DNA of 64,000 nucleotides from Roseomonas marmotae (GTDB lineage Bacteria > Pseudomonadota > Alphaproteobacteria > Acetobacterales > Acetobacteraceae), in NCBI RefSeq assembly GCF_017654485.1, contig NZ_CP061091.1, positions 1,749,501 to 1,813,500 on the forward strand. The letters run 5' to 3'. The notes beneath the pieces were generated by a model. That model saw nothing but the letters and a program-made list of their open reading frames with translations, did not search any database and was not told the DNA's origin. This document shows positions 16,296-25,591 of this stretch, in pieces; positions within the stretch are counted from its first letter, which is position 1, and each line of letters opens with the position of its first letter. Both the position numbers and the translations under genes were made by a program.

Positions 16296-16853
16296 TCAAG
16301 CCGGCAGGATGCCCCGGCGTTCGTCCGCGCGGCGGAGCCAGGAGACCAGCGGCAGGGCCAGCAGCACCATCCAGAGCTTGCCCAGTACCTGGCCGGACAG
16401 GAAGGAGAGGTCCCCGAAAGCGATGAACAGGAAGGCGATGCTGTCCACCACCAGCCCCGCCAAGCCTGAGGCCAGCACCGCCAGCACCAGGTTGCGCCTT
16501 TGCAGCGGGGTATAGACGGCGAGGTCCACGGTTTCGCTGATCAGGAAGGCGGCGGCGGAGGCCAGCACCAGGGAAGGCGGCGCCAGGAAGGCGGAGAGGA
16601 TGGTGCCGCCGAGGATGGCGATCCAGGCGAAGCCCAGGCCCAGCCGCCGCTGCACCAGGTCCCGCAGCACCAGCGCGAGGCCGATCATCAGCACGCCGGA
16701 GGGCGCCATGACACCCGGCGCCACCGGGATCAGGCAGGGACCCTCCGGGGTGCAGACCGTGCCGGCATGGCCGATCAGCCAGTTCGCCGCTGGAATGGTG
16801 AGCCCGAAGGCGATGAGGGCGGCGAAGCCCTCCAGGCGGCGGGTATCGGTCAT
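16296..16853 (-). CDS. VUT/YhhQ-family transporter, probable queuosine precursor importer
   Basis: 185 residues, about five to six hydrophobic segments. It carries the family pattern GLALVLRDLVQRRLG, FLISETVDLAVYTPLQRR and GLAGLVVDSIAFLFIAFG typical of the Vut_1/QPTR family. Characterised members (YhhQ/QPTR) import queuosine precursors such as preQ0 or preQ1 across the inner membrane. ATG at 16853 lies 64 bp after the queC stop, and the open frame upstream overlaps queC. Position directly after queC supports the queuosine role. The same transporter could serve the pterin-like module that follows 37 bp later. Confidence 0.82.
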   Translation of the reverse strand: MTDTRRLEGFAALIAFGLTIPAANWLIGHAGTVCTPEGPCLIPVAPGVMAPSGVLMIGLALVLRDLVQRRLGLGFAWIAILGGTILSAFLAPPSLVLASAAAFLISETVDLAVYTPLQRRNLVLAVLASGLAGLVVDSIAFLFIAFGDLSFLSGQVLGKLWMVLLALPLVSWLRRADERRGILPA

Positions 16854-16917
16854 CTGCGAGTTTTCCCAGAACGGGGCGGGTGCATCCGCGTGTTGCCGCG
16901 CGGCGAACCCCCGCGCG
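16854..16917 (-). promoter_or_regulatory. structured leader between queC and the transporter gene (possible regulatory RNA)
   Basis: Read on the minus strand, the gap holds a CCGCG/CGCGG hairpin with loop CGGCAACA. It is enclosed by GGGGGTTCG on one side and ATGCACCCGCCCCG on the other, followed by GGGAAAACTCG just before the ATG. GGTTC, CACCC and an A-rich tail recall preQ1-I aptamers, but the inner hairpin and loop lengths do not fit that consensus. It may only be a stabilising hairpin inside the operon. Low confidence as a riboswitch. Confidence 0.2.
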
Positions 16918-17616
16918 TCAGGTGCAGGCTCGATACTCCCGATAGCCCTTCGCGCGCAACTCGCAGGCGGGGCAGGTACCGCATCCATAGCCCCAGGGGT
17001 GCCTCTGCGTACGGTCGCCCAGGTAGCAGGTATGGGTATCCTCGATGATGGAGTCGACCAGCGCGGTGCCGCCCAGCCGCTCCGCCAGCCGCCAGGTTTC
17101 CGCCTTGTCGATCCACATCAGCGGCGTGTGGAGGACGAAACGCTGCTCCATGCCGAGGTTCAGCGCCACCTGAAGCGCCTTGATGGCGTCGTCCCGGCAA
17201 TCGGGATAGCCGGAGAAATCCGTCTCGCAGACGCCGGTGACGATGTGGCGCAGCCCGCGCCGATAGGCCAGGGCGGCCGCGAAGGTCAGGAAGATCAGGT
17301 TGCGGCCGGGCACGAAAGTATTGGGCAGCCCGTTTTCCTGCATGGCGATCTCCGTCTGCCGCGTCAGGGCGGTATCGGAAACGGCGGCCAGCGCATCGAG
17401 CTTGAGCGTATGGTCCTCGCCCAGCTTCGGTGCCCAGTGCGGAAAGCGCGAGGCGACGTCCTCGCGGAAGGCAGCGCGGCATTCCAGCTCCACCTTGTGG
17501 CGCTGGCCGTAGTCGAAGCCCATGGTTTCGACATGGGAAAACTGCTCCAACGCCCAGGCCAGGCAGGTGGCGGAATCCTGTCCGCCGCTGAACAGCACCA
17601 GCGCGCCGTCACTCAT
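16918..17616 (-). CDS. queC: 7-cyano-7-deazaguanine synthase
   Basis: 232 residues. The ATP-pyrophosphatase loop is FSGGQDS (Ser10-Ser15), and the zinc site is the C-terminal HTC ... [13 protein letters not shown] four-Cys cluster. QueC converts 7-carboxy-7-deazaguanine, ATP and ammonia to preQ0. ATG at 17616 overlaps the queG stop by four bases; the longer frame is not used. It is the fifth gene of queA-tgt-queF-queG-queC. The genes for earlier steps (queD, queE, folE) are not in the window. Confidence 0.97.
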   Translation of the reverse strand: MSDGALVLFSGGQDSATCLAWALEQFSHVETMGFDYGQRHKVELECRAAFREDVASRFPHWAPKLGEDHTLKLDALAAVSDTALTRQTEIAMQENGLPNTFVPGRNLIFLTFAAALAYRRGLRHIVTGVCETDFSGYPDCRDDAIKALQVALNLGMEQRFVLHTPLMWIDKAETWRLAERLGGTALVDSIIEDTHTCYLGDRTQRHPWGYGCGTCPACELRAKGYREYRACT

Positions 17617-18659
17617 TCTCTTGTCTCCAGTCTCGCCACGGCCCAGCGCGCGGCATCGGCCACCACTTCGGCAGGGTCTTCGCACAATCCGGCCGCCAAC
17701 TCCCGCAGGGCGGGGATGCCGGAATTGCCGATGGCGATCAGCACGTTTCGCACGAAGCGGTCCCGCCCGATGCGCTTGACCGGAGAGCCGCTGAACAGCG
17801 CGCGGAAGGCTGCGTCATCCAGCACCGCCAGCTCCGCCAGGCGCGGCGCGGTCAGGTCCTCCCGCGCGATCAGCCCAGGTTCGCGGCCAGCCTGCGCGAA
17901 CTTGTTCCAGGGGCAGACGGAGAGGCAGTCGTCGCAGCCATAGATGCGGTTGCCCATCTTCGCCCGGAATTCCTCGGGGATCGGGCCTTTGTGCTCGATG
18001 GTCAGGTAGCTGATGCAGCGCCGGGCATCGAGCCGGTAGGGGCCGACGAAGGCATCGGTCGGGCAGGCGCGCAGGCAGCGCGTGCATTTGCCGCAATGGT
18101 CCACCTCCGCCCCATCGGGCGAGAGGTCGAGTGTGGTGTAGATCTCGCCCAGGAAGAGCCAGGAGCCGAATTCGCGGGAGACGAGGTTGCTGTGCTTGCC
18201 CTGCCAGCCCAGCCCGGCCTGCTGCGCCAGAGGCTTCTCGGCCACCGGCGCGGTATCGACGAAGACCTTTATCTGTTGCTCGCGCCACTGATCCATCATC
18301 CAGCGGCCCAGCACCTTCAGCCGCTTCTTGACGATGTCGTGGTAGTCCTTGTGGCGGGCATAGACGCTGATGCCGCCACGGTCAGGCTGGGCCAGGATGG
18401 AAAGCGGGTCTTCCTCCGGCCCGTAATTCATGCCGAGCACGACGACGGACACCGCCTCGGGCCACAGCGCCTGCGGATGCGCGCGCTGTTCGGCACGGTC
18501 GGCCAGCCATCCCATCTCGCCCTGCATGCCGGCGGCCAGGAATTCATCCAGCCGCGCCCGCACTTCCGGCCCCAGATGCGCGGGCGCGAAGCCCACGGCA
18601 TCGAAGCCGATCTCCAGCGCTTTCGCGCGGATCAGAGCAGTTGTGTCAGCCGCGGCCAC
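17613..18659 (-). CDS. queG: epoxyqueuosine reductase
   Basis: 348 residues from a GTG start that overlaps queF by 14 bp with AGGA upstream; no in-frame ATG near the N-terminus fits. The family core begins at [20 protein letters not shown]. Two [4Fe-4S] motifs are visible, [15 protein letters not shown] and [11 protein letters not shown], and a C-terminal HEAT-like segment ends the protein. QueG is a cobalamin-dependent enzyme that reduces epoxyqueuosine to queuosine in tRNA. The alternative enzyme QueH is not needed here. An internal position in the que operon supports the call. Confidence 0.95.
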   Translation of the reverse strand: MAAADTTALIRAKALEIGFDAVGFAPAHLGPEVRARLDEFLAAGMQGEMGWLADRAEQRAHPQALWPEAVSVVVLGMNYGPEEDPLSILAQPDRGGISVYARHKDYHDIVKKRLKVLGRWMMDQWREQQIKVFVDTAPVAEKPLAQQAGLGWQGKHSNLVSREFGSWLFLGEIYTTLDLSPDGAEVDHCGKCTRCLRACPTDAFVGPYRLDARRCISYLTIEHKGPIPEEFRAKMGNRIYGCDDCLSVCPWNKFAQAGREPGLIAREDLTAPRLAELAVLDDAAFRALFSGSPVKRIGRDRFVRNVLIAIGNSGIPALRELAAGLCEDPAEVVADAARWAVARLETRE

Positions 18660-19110
18660 GGTAGTTGGGCACGTCCTGCGGCGGAATCCATACGCCGGCC
18701 GGTGCCTCGCCCGTCTGCCAGAAGACATCGATCGGGATGCCGCCGCGCGGATACCAGTAGCCGCCGATCCGCAGCCAGACCGGAGAGAGCGTTTCCGCCA
18801 GCCGCTGGCCGATGCCCACCGTGCAGGCCTCATGGAAGGCGCCGTGGTTGCGGAAGGAGGTCAGGTAGAGCTTGAGGCTCTTGCTCTCCACCAGCCAATC
18901 GCCCGGCACGTAGTCGATCATCAGATGCGCGAAGTCGGGCTGGCCGGTGATGGGGCAGAGCGAGGTGAACTCGGGCGCCGTGAAGCGCACGCAGTAGCGG
19001 CTGCTGGGATGCGGGTTGGGCACGCGCTCCAGCACCGCTTCCTCGGGGCTGTTGGGCTGCTGCGTGTTCTGGCCCAGCATGGTCAGGCCAGAGACATCAT
19101 GGCTGCTCAT
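18646..19110 (-). CDS. queF: NADPH-dependent preQ0 reductase (short, unimodular QueF)
   Basis: 154 residues, the short QueF type. The catalytic Cys52 lies in [12 protein letters not shown] with Asp59. The substrate-binding [16 protein letters not shown] and Glu94 in FHEAC are present. It reduces the nitrile of preQ0 to the amine of preQ1. ATG at 19110 overlaps the tgt stop by four bases (ATGA), and its own 3' end overlaps the queG GTG start. Confidence 0.97.
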   Translation of the reverse strand: MSSHDVSGLTMLGQNTQQPNSPEEAVLERVPNPHPSSRYCVRFTAPEFTSLCPITGQPDFAHLMIDYVPGDWLVESKSLKLYLTSFRNHGAFHEACTVGIGQRLAETLSPVWLRIGGYWYPRGGIPIDVFWQTGEAPAGVWIPPQDVPNYRGRG

Positions 19111-20231
19111 GCGGCGGTCTCCTGTGCGGTGGTCCAGCCGGCCTGGATGATCTCCGCCTCCTGGGCGAAGCGGCCGGCGACGATGGCGCTGCGCAGCCGC
19201 GCCATCAGGGTCTGGTAGTAGCGGATATTGTGCCAGGTCAGCAGCATCGGCCCGAGCATCTCGCCCGCCTTGAACAGGTGCAGCAGATAGCCGCGCGAAT
19301 GCCGGGTGCAAGCGGGGCAGTCGCATTCCGGGTCCAGCGGGCCGGTATCCTCGGCATGCCTGGCGTTGCGGATGTTCAGCACGCCCCGGCTGGTATAGGC
19401 GCGGCCTGTGCGGCCGGAGCGCGTGGGGATGACGCAATCGAACATGTCCACACCACGCGCCACGGCGCCGATCAGGTCGGATGGCGTGCCGACGCCCATC
19501 AGGTAGCGGGGATGCGTCTCCGGCAGCATGTCCGCGCAGAAATCGAGGGTGCGGAACATTTCCTCCTGCCCCTCGCCAACCGCCAGGCCACCGATGGCAT
19601 AGCCCTCGAAGCCGATCTGCGTCAGCGCCTTGCTGCTTTCCGCGCGCAGATCCTCGAAGGTGCTGCCCTGCTGAATGCCGAAAAGACCATAACCCTCGCG
19701 CGGCGTGAAGGCAGCGCGGGAGCGGGCGGCCCAGTCCATGGAGAGCCGCATGGCGCGCGCCGCTTCCGTATGCACCGCCGGGTATTCGATGCATTCGTCG
19801 AAGCACATGGTGATGTCGGAATCCAGCAGGTGCTGGATCTCGATGCTGCGCTCCGGCGTCACGCGGAAGCGCTCGCCATTGATGTGGCTCTGGAAGGTGA
19901 CGCCGTCCTTGTCCAGCTTCCGCAGCTTGGAGAGGGACATCACCTGGAAGCCGCCGGAATCCGTCAGGATCGGGCCATGCCAGTCCATCATCCGGTGCAG
20001 CCCGCCCAGCCGGCCGACACGCTCCGCACCCGGGCGCAGCATCAGATGATAGGTATTGCCCAGCACGATCCGGGCGCCAGTGGAGCGCACGGCATCGGCC
20101 GTCATGCCCTTCACGGTGCCGGCGGTGCCGACAGGCATGAAGACAGGGGTGGGCACATCGCCATGCGCGGTATGCAGCATGCCGGCGCGGGCCTTGCCGT
20201 CATGGCACTGGCAGTTCCAGGAGAGCGTCAC
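19107..20231 (-). CDS. tgt: tRNA-guanine transglycosylase
   Basis: 374 residues from a GTG start that overlaps the queA stop (GTGA), the usual length for bacterial TGT. Key segments: [13 protein letters not shown], the base-recognition [12 protein letters not shown], the nucleophile in [12 protein letters not shown], and the zinc site [18 protein letters not shown]. It exchanges guanine-34 for preQ1 in tRNAs with GUN anticodons (Asp, Asn, His, Tyr). The open frame to 20591 lies inside queA and is not used. Confidence 0.97.
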   Translation of the reverse strand: MTLSWNCQCHDGKARAGMLHTAHGDVPTPVFMPVGTAGTVKGMTADAVRSTGARIVLGNTYHLMLRPGAERVGRLGGLHRMMDWHGPILTDSGGFQVMSLSKLRKLDKDGVTFQSHINGERFRVTPERSIEIQHLLDSDITMCFDECIEYPAVHTEAARAMRLSMDWAARSRAAFTPREGYGLFGIQQGSTFEDLRAESSKALTQIGFEGYAIGGLAVGEGQEEMFRTLDFCADMLPETHPRYLMGVGTPSDLIGAVARGVDMFDCVIPTRSGRTGRAYTSRGVLNIRNARHAEDTGPLDPECDCPACTRHSRGYLLHLFKAGEMLGPMLLTWHNIRYYQTLMARLRSAIVAGRFAQEAEIIQAGWTTAQETAA

Positions 20232-21310
20232 TGGGCGGAATCCTCCCGGAAGAGCAGGCTGGCATCGCCATAGGAATAGAAGCGATAGCCGGCCGCGACG
20301 GCATGGGCATAGGCATCGCGCATCCGCGCGGTGCCGGAGAAGGCCGAGACGAGCATGAAGAGGCTCGATTTCGGCAGGTGGAAATTGGTCAGCAGCACAT
20401 CCGCCGAATGGAAGCGGTGGCCGGGCAGCAGGAAGATATCCGTCAGCCCGCGGAAGGGATGGATGACGCCCTGATCGTCCACCGCGCTTTCCAGCAGCCG
20501 CAATGCCGTGGTGCCGATGGCGACGATGCGCCCGCCGCGCGCGCGGGCGGCATTGATGGCGGCGGCGGCCTCTTCCGTGACCTCGCCCCATTCAGCGTGC
20601 AGCTTGTGCTCGCGCGGGTTGTCGCCACGGATGGGCAGGAAGGTGCCGGCGCCGACATGCAGCGTGACCTCGACCTGCGACACCCCGCGCGCTTCCAGCC
20701 CCGCCAGCAGCTCCGGCGTGAAATGCAGGCTGGCGGTGGGCGCCGCCACGGCGCCGGGCTGGCGCGCGAAGATGGGCTGGTAGTCTTCCCTGTCCTCAGG
20801 CCGGGGGCCGTCCGGCCGGGCGATATAGGGTGGCAGCGGGATCTCGCCGGCCTTCTCCAGCGCGGCGGCCAGCAGCGCTTGGTCCGGGCCGAAATCCAGC
20901 AGCACACCGCCGCCTTCCTGCTTCTCCAGCACGCGTGGCGCGAGCTCGGGGGCGCCTTCGATGGAGAGGATATCGCCCGGGCGCAGCTTCTTGGCACCGC
21001 GCACCAGGGCATGCCAGGTGCCGCCGGCCTCGGCGCGGTTCAGCATGATCTCGATCCGCGCCTTGCCCCGCCGGGCGCGCAGCCGGGCCGGGATGACGCG
21101 GGTGTCGTTCACCACCATCAGGTCGCCGGGCCGCAGCAGGGAGGGCAGCTCCCGCACGATCCGGTCCTCCGGTCCCTCGCCGCCCACCACCAGCAGCCGC
21201 GCGGAATCGCGCGGACGCGCCGGTTCCTGCGCGATCAGGGCCTCGGGCAGGGCGAAATCGAAATCCTCAGCCCGCAGGGCGGGCAGGGCAGGGGCATCGG
21301 TCTGGGTCAT
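20228..21310 (-). CDS. queA: S-adenosylmethionine:tRNA ribosyltransferase-isomerase
   Basis: 360 residues, full length. The N-terminus is family-like ([25 protein letters not shown]), with [16 protein letters not shown] and the C-terminal [15 protein letters not shown] and [18 protein letters not shown] signatures. It moves the ribosyl group of SAM onto preQ1 in tRNA, giving epoxyqueuosine. It is the first gene of the que operon; the 138 bp to the divergent SDR gene must hold the promoter, but I see no clear -35/-10. Confidence 0.97.
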   Translation of the reverse strand: MTQTDAPALPALRAEDFDFALPEALIAQEPARPRDSARLLVVGGEGPEDRIVRELPSLLRPGDLMVVNDTRVIPARLRARRGKARIEIMLNRAEAGGTWHALVRGAKKLRPGDILSIEGAPELAPRVLEKQEGGGVLLDFGPDQALLAAALEKAGEIPLPPYIARPDGPRPEDREDYQPIFARQPGAVAAPTASLHFTPELLAGLEARGVSQVEVTLHVGAGTFLPIRGDNPREHKLHAEWGEVTEEAAAAINAARARGGRIVAIGTTALRLLESAVDDQGVIHPFRGLTDIFLLPGHRFHSADVLLTNFHLPKSSLFMLVSAFSGTARMRDAYAHAVAAGYRFYSYGDASLLFREDSAQ

Positions 21311-21448
21311 GGGATTCGGCCGCGGTAGCGGAGGGGCGCGCGGAAGGCAAGCAGTGCCTGGGCAAGGCAGCCCTGCCCGTCGGCCCGGGCTTGCCGCGAA
21401 TCATCGCCCCGTGCAGCCTGCGCGGCAGTTTCGGGAAGGGAGAGAAAC

Positions 21449-22219
21449 ATGATCCGCTACGATCTGCGGGGCAGGCGCGCGCTGGTGACCGGCGGCGCAT
21501 CGGGCATCGGGCTGGCGACGGTGCGGATGCTGGCCGAGGCCGGTGCCCGCGTGGCGGTGAATCATCTGCCCGGTGATGCCCGCGCCGAAACGGCCCTGGT
21601 TGAGCTGCGGGCCGCCGGTCATGACGTGCTGGCGGCCCCAGGCAATGTCGGCGATGCCGTGGCCGGGCCGCGCATGGTGGAGCAGGCATTGGCCGGCCTC
21701 GGCGGGCTGGATTTCCTGGTCAACAATGCCGGCACCCCCGGCACTACCAGCCTGATTCCGCCGACGGCGCTGGAGTTGCTGACGGAGGAGCTGTGGCAGG
21801 CGGTGCTGCAGGTGAACCTGCTGGGCGTCTTCCGCTGCGCCAAGGCGGCGGCGCCGGCCCTGAAGGAAGCCGGCGGCGCGGTGGTGAACGTGGCCTCCAT
21901 CGCAGGCATCGACAGCCCCGGCAGCTCGATGGCCTATGGCGCCACCAAGGCGGGCGTCATCAGCCTGACCAAGAACCTGGCACGCGGCCTGGCGCCGGAT
22001 GTGCGGGTCAATGCCATCGCGCCCGGCGCGGTGGACAGCCCCTGGATGGTCGAATGGACCGAGGAGCGGCGCCAGGCCAGCGCCAGCAAGGCCTTGCTGA
22101 AGCGCCGCTGCCAGCCGGAGGATCTGGCCGAGGTCATCCTCTTCCTGCTGGCCGGCGCCCGCATGGTGACCGGCCAGACCCTGGTGGTGGATGGCGGACT
22201 GACGCTGGAGGCGCGGTAG
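21449..22219 (+). CDS. short-chain dehydrogenase/reductase
   Basis: 256 residues, classical SDR. Cofactor motif TGGASGIG near residue 14, NNAGT, the catalytic Ser in VASIAG and Tyr-x-x-x-Lys in YGATK are all present, and it closes with the usual QTLVVDGG near the C-terminus. Ribosome binding site AAGGGAG. Substrate unknown; 3-oxoacyl, sugar or steroid alcohols all fit the fold. It is divergent from queA and convergent with a RidA gene 4 bp away, so no operon partner suggests a job. Confidence 0.88.
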   Translation: MIRYDLRGRRALVTGGASGIGLATVRMLAEAGARVAVNHLPGDARAETALVELRAAGHDVLAAPGNVGDAVAGPRMVEQALAGLGGLDFLVNNAGTPGTTSLIPPTALELLTEELWQAVLQVNLLGVFRCAKAAAPALKEAGGAVVNVASIAGIDSPGSSMAYGATKAGVISLTKNLARGLAPDVRVNAIAPGAVDSPWMVEWTEERRQASASKALLKRRCQPEDLAEVILFLLAGARMVTGQTLVVDGGLTLEAR

Positions 22220-22223
22220 CGCC

Positions 22224-22604
22224 TCAGTCCACCTCCGCCACGCATTCGATCTCCAGCAGGAAATCGGCCAGCGGCAGGGCCTTCACCACCGCTGTCGTGC
22301 GCGCGGGCCAGGGCGGGCCACCCAGCCATTCGGCATAGAGGCGGTTCATCTCGGCGATGTCCTGCTCCCGCGTCAGCAGGACATTGGTCTTGACGATGCG
22401 GCGGCGGTCGGTGCCCGCCTCGGCCAGCACCTTGTCGAGCCAGGCCAGCACGGCCCGCATCTGCGCGGGGAAGTCGCCCTTCGGGATCGTCCAGCTCTCG
22501 TCGAAAGGCCCCATGCCCGAGACGAAGAGCAGGTTGCCCGTGCGCACCGCGAGCGAAAGCGGCGGAAAACGCGCGGGTTCCTGCGGCGGAAAGTGAGTCG
22601 GCAT
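22224..22604 (-). CDS. RidA/YjgF/YER057c family protein (enamine/imine deaminase type)
   Basis: 126 residues from ATG 22604. The family's substrate Arg102 (PARTTAVVKAL) and Glu120 (LLEIECVAE) are kept, with the NLLFVSGMGPFD strand. RidA proteins hydrolyse reactive 2-aminoacrylate-type enamines. Catabolic members often sit beside amidohydrolases, and here a divergent N-carbamoyl/allantoate-type hydrolase starts 120 bp away, so a role in the same N-compound pathway is possible. Promoters of the two genes share the gap. Confidence 0.85.
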   Translation of the reverse strand: MPTHFPPQEPARFPPLSLAVRTGNLLFVSGMGPFDESWTIPKGDFPAQMRAVLAWLDKVLAEAGTDRRRIVKTNVLLTREQDIAEMNRLYAEWLGGPPWPARTTAVVKALPLADFLLEIECVAEVD

Positions 22605-22723
22605 CTCGGTGCTCCCTTTGGTCCGGCGGCGATGCTGGCACTGCCGCGCCAGAGGCGGAAGATGCTTCCCCCGGTGTGGAAATTGCATTGGACTGCGATA
22701 TCACCACCAGCTGGAGCGTCTCC

Positions 22724-23929
22724 ATGCCGCAAGCCGATACCGCCCGCTTCCTTCAGGACCTCTACGAACTGCGGAGGATCGGCGCTTTCAGGACCGGCGT
22801 GCACCGGCCGACCTACAGCCCGCAGGACATGGAATCCCGCCGCTGGCTGATGGAGAAGATGCGGGAGGTGGGGCTGGAGCCCTCGATCGACGGCATCGGC
22901 AATGTCTTCGGCCGCCACCCCGGCCCAGGGCCGCACCTGCTGGCCGGCAGCCATATCGAGAGCCAGAACGAGGCGGGATGGCTGGATGGCGCGCTGGGCG
23001 TGGTCGGCGCGCTGGCCATGGCGCGGGCGGGGCTGCCCGTGGATGTCTGCGCCTTCGCGGATGAGGAGGGGCATTTCGAGGGTGGCTTCCTCGGCAGCAG
23101 GTCGATCATCGGCGAATTGCCGGATGAGGAGATCGACCGCAGCCGCAACCGCACCGACGGCACGCCGCTGCGCGATGCGCTGAAGGCGGCGGGGCTGGAA
23201 GGGCTGCCGCGCATGCGGATCGACCCAGGCCGCTACAAGGGCTTCTTCGAGATGCATATCGAGCAGGGCACGCAGCTGGAGAAGGCGGGCCTGCGGATTG
23301 GCGTCGTCACGGGCATCGTCGCCATCTGGCAGTTCCGGCTGGTCATCGAGGGGCAGCAGGACCATGCGGGCGGCACCAGCATGGCCGAGCGCCGGGATGC
23401 GGGCCTGACCGCCGTGCGCCTGCTGGCGGCGATCGACCGCGAATTCCCGCGCGTCTGCGGCGAGCGCAGCACCTGGACCACCGGCCGCATCACGCTGGAG
23501 CCGGGCGCGCCGAGCATCATCCCGGGGCGGGCCGATATCCTCTTCCAGTTCCGCGACGTCTCAATGGAGGTTCTACAGCGGATGGAGGCGACGCTGCGCG
23601 CCCTGGTGCAGGAGAGCAACCGGCGGGAGCGCTGCACCACCACCCTGCATGTCGTCAGCCGTGCGACGCCCGCGCTGAGCGACCCGGCGATGATGACGGC
23701 ACTGGACGAGGCGGCCGAGGCACATGCCCCCGGGAAGTGGCGCCGCATGCCCAGCGGCGCCGGGCACGATGCCCAGTATATCGCCAAGACGATGCCAGCG
23801 GTGATGCTCTTCGTGCCTTCGATCGGCGGCATCAGCCATCACTGGGCCGAGAATACCAGCGACGAGGACCTGATGCTGGGCGCCCAGGTGCTTGTGGACG
23901 GCGCCGCGCGGTTCCTCGGCCGGGGGTGA
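22724..23929 (+). CDS. M20-family N-carbamoyl-L-amino acid / allantoate amidohydrolase
   Basis: 401 residues from ATG 22724 with GGAG 8 bp upstream. It follows the HyuC/AllC pattern: LLAGSHIESQNEAGWLDGALGVVGAL with a metal His and bridging Asp, CAFADEEGHFEGGFLGSRS, FFEMHIEQGTQLE, QDHAGGTSMAERRDAG and SGAGHDAQYIA. These enzymes cleave carbamoyl or ureido groups from N-carbamoyl-amino acids, allantoate or ureidoglycolate. The usual SHLDS reads SHIES, a small departure. The RidA neighbour, and the D-carbamoylase cassette 20 kb away, fit an organism that uses cyclic or ureido nitrogen compounds. Confidence 0.87.
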   Translation: MPQADTARFLQDLYELRRIGAFRTGVHRPTYSPQDMESRRWLMEKMREVGLEPSIDGIGNVFGRHPGPGPHLLAGSHIESQNEAGWLDGALGVVGALAMARAGLPVDVCAFADEEGHFEGGFLGSRSIIGELPDEEIDRSRNRTDGTPLRDALKAAGLEGLPRMRIDPGRYKGFFEMHIEQGTQLEKAGLRIGVVTGIVAIWQFRLVIEGQQDHAGGTSMAERRDAGLTAVRLLAAIDREFPRVCGERSTWTTGRITLEPGAPSIIPGRADILFQFRDVSMEVLQRMEATLRALVQESNRRERCTTTLHVVSRATPALSDPAMMTALDEAAEAHAPGKWRRMPSGAGHDAQYIAKTMPAVMLFVPSIGGISHHWAENTSDEDLMLGAQVLVDGAARFLGRG

Positions 23930-23974
23930 GGCCGGCTTCGGCGCGCCGGGCTGGCGGCCCGGCGCGCTGTCACC

Positions 23975-25483
23975 TCAGCGGGCTTCGCCCAGCAGCTTCG
24001 CGAAGTCGGCGTCCAGCGCGGCCAGGGCGGCGTCGATCCGGCCCCGCTGCTCGCGCACCCAACCATCCTGATGTTCCAGCGCCTGCCGCGCGCCGGCGAG
24101 CATGCGCGTCATCTCGGCGGGCTGCGGGCCGCCGCTGGTGGCGCGGTTACGGATGATGGCCACGGGGTCGAGCGTCGCGCGGAACTCCGCCTCGCTCATC
24201 GGCAGGTCGCCGCCCTCCACCTTCATCTCGGCCAGAGTCGCGGCATAGATGCGCTTCGCCTCTTCATAAGGGAAGTCGGTGGGCCGGATGTTGTGCTGCT
24301 TGGCATGGTCCACGACCTCGGAGGCGAAGTGGTGGCCGACGCGGAAGGGCAGGCGGTACTTCCGCATCAGCACATCCGCCAGTTCCTGCGATGCGGTCCA
24401 GTCGCTGTTCAGCTCCTCCAGCGCCCGCTCCGGGCTGATGACCAGGGCGTTCAGGACGCGGTCCCAGCCCTGCAGCATCCGCAGCGTGGCGGCGGCCATG
24501 GCGGAATTCTCCCTCACGCTCTTCGGGTCGGCCATGCCAGGGGGAATGTTATGGGCCTGCAGCACCCGGCCCATGGCCAGCGACACCACCGTGGAGGCCT
24601 GGCTGCGCGTGTCGTTGAGCAGGCCCGGATTGCGCTTCTGCGGCATGGCGCTGGAGACATAGGTATTGCCGCCTCCCTCCTGCAGCAGGATCCAGGGCCG
24701 GGACTGCGCGTATTGCGTCATGATGTCTTCGATGAAGGCACCGGCATGCAGGGCGATGCTGGTGACCACCGCGCCGACCTCGACCGGATGCTCGGAGGAG
24801 GAGATCTGCGCGGCGTCATAGGCATTCTCCACCACCGCCGGGAAGCCGAGGTAGCGCGCCATGCGCTCCCGGTTCAGCGGCCAGCTGGTGCCGTTCAGCA
24901 CCGTCGTGCCCATGGCGGAGCGGTCCACCCGCGCATAGGCTTCCCGCAGCCGCTGCGCGTCCCGCTCCAGCCCGGCCACATGGCCGAGCAGGTAGTGGCC
25001 GAAGCTGTTGGGCTGCGCTGCCACGCCATTGGTGTAGTTCGGCACGATGGTCCCGGCATGCTGCTCCGCCAGCCGCACCATGGAAGCCGTGGTCTTGTGA
25101 AGCTGCGCGGCCAGCTTCAGCAGGTCGTCGCGGATGATGGCGGCGCGGTAGGTGGCGTGCATGTCCTGGCTGGAGCGTCCGGCATGCAGAAGCGTCGCCT
25201 CGACGCCCGCCGCCTCGATCAGCAGCGGCTCGAAGGTGATGACGCTGGAAGGACGCTTGCCGCCCGGCTGCGCGCCCGCCTTCAGGACATCGGCGAGGCC
25301 GGCGGCGATGCGCGGCGCCAGGGACCGGTCCAGCAATCCCTCATCGGTATTGATGACGGCGGTGGCCTTGTTGATCTGGCCCAGCCAGAAGAACTCGTCC
25401 CGCGCCGCCGGCTGCTGCGACAGGGCGGGCAATGCGTATGCGGATAGCACGAGGGCACCTAGGCAGGTTCTGAACCGGGACAT
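23975..25483 (-). CDS. exported argininosuccinate lyase / fumarase-superfamily lyase
   Basis: 502 residues. The superfamily signature SSAMPQKRNPGLLND carries the catalytic-loop Ser, and VLNGTSWPLNRERMARYLGF and HTHL-like segments resemble argininosuccinate lyases. Unusually, residues 1-23 form a clean Sec signal peptide (MSRFRTC then a hydrophobic core, ending ALSQQ), supported by a GGAGGAAGC ribosome binding site directly before the ATG at 25483. Export to the periplasm makes arginine synthesis unlikely. C-N or C-O lyase action on an imported fumaryl or succinyl compound, as in EDDS lyase relatives, is a guess. Convergent with the M20 hydrolase gene. Confidence 0.82.
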   Translation of the reverse strand: MSRFRTCLGALVLSAYALPALSQQPAARDEFFWLGQINKATAVINTDEGLLDRSLAPRIAAGLADVLKAGAQPGGKRPSSVITFEPLLIEAAGVEATLLHAGRSSQDMHATYRAAIIRDDLLKLAAQLHKTTASMVRLAEQHAGTIVPNYTNGVAAQPNSFGHYLLGHVAGLERDAQRLREAYARVDRSAMGTTVLNGTSWPLNRERMARYLGFPAVVENAYDAAQISSSEHPVEVGAVVTSIALHAGAFIEDIMTQYAQSRPWILLQEGGGNTYVSSAMPQKRNPGLLNDTRSQASTVVSLAMGRVLQAHNIPPGMADPKSVRENSAMAAATLRMLQGWDRVLNALVISPERALEELNSDWTASQELADVLMRKYRLPFRVGHHFASEVVDHAKQHNIRPTDFPYEEAKRIYAATLAEMKVEGGDLPMSEAEFRATLDPVAIIRNRATSGGPQPAEMTRMLAGARQALEHQDGWVREQRGRIDAALAALDADFAKLLGEAR

Positions 25484-25591
25484 GCTTCCTCCATCCATGA
25501 CGTGGTTGGTTGGGCCGGGCATGGCGTGCCCGGCTGCGACCACCAAGTCATGACGTGAGCCTGGCTCTGGAGGCAACAGCCCGCCGCGCCG

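Noticed and set aside
16854..16917. Firm preQ1 riboswitch call
   Set aside because: Element order is suggestive but the inner hairpin and loop sizes do not fit preQ1-I, and no pseudoknot tail can be paired with confidence.
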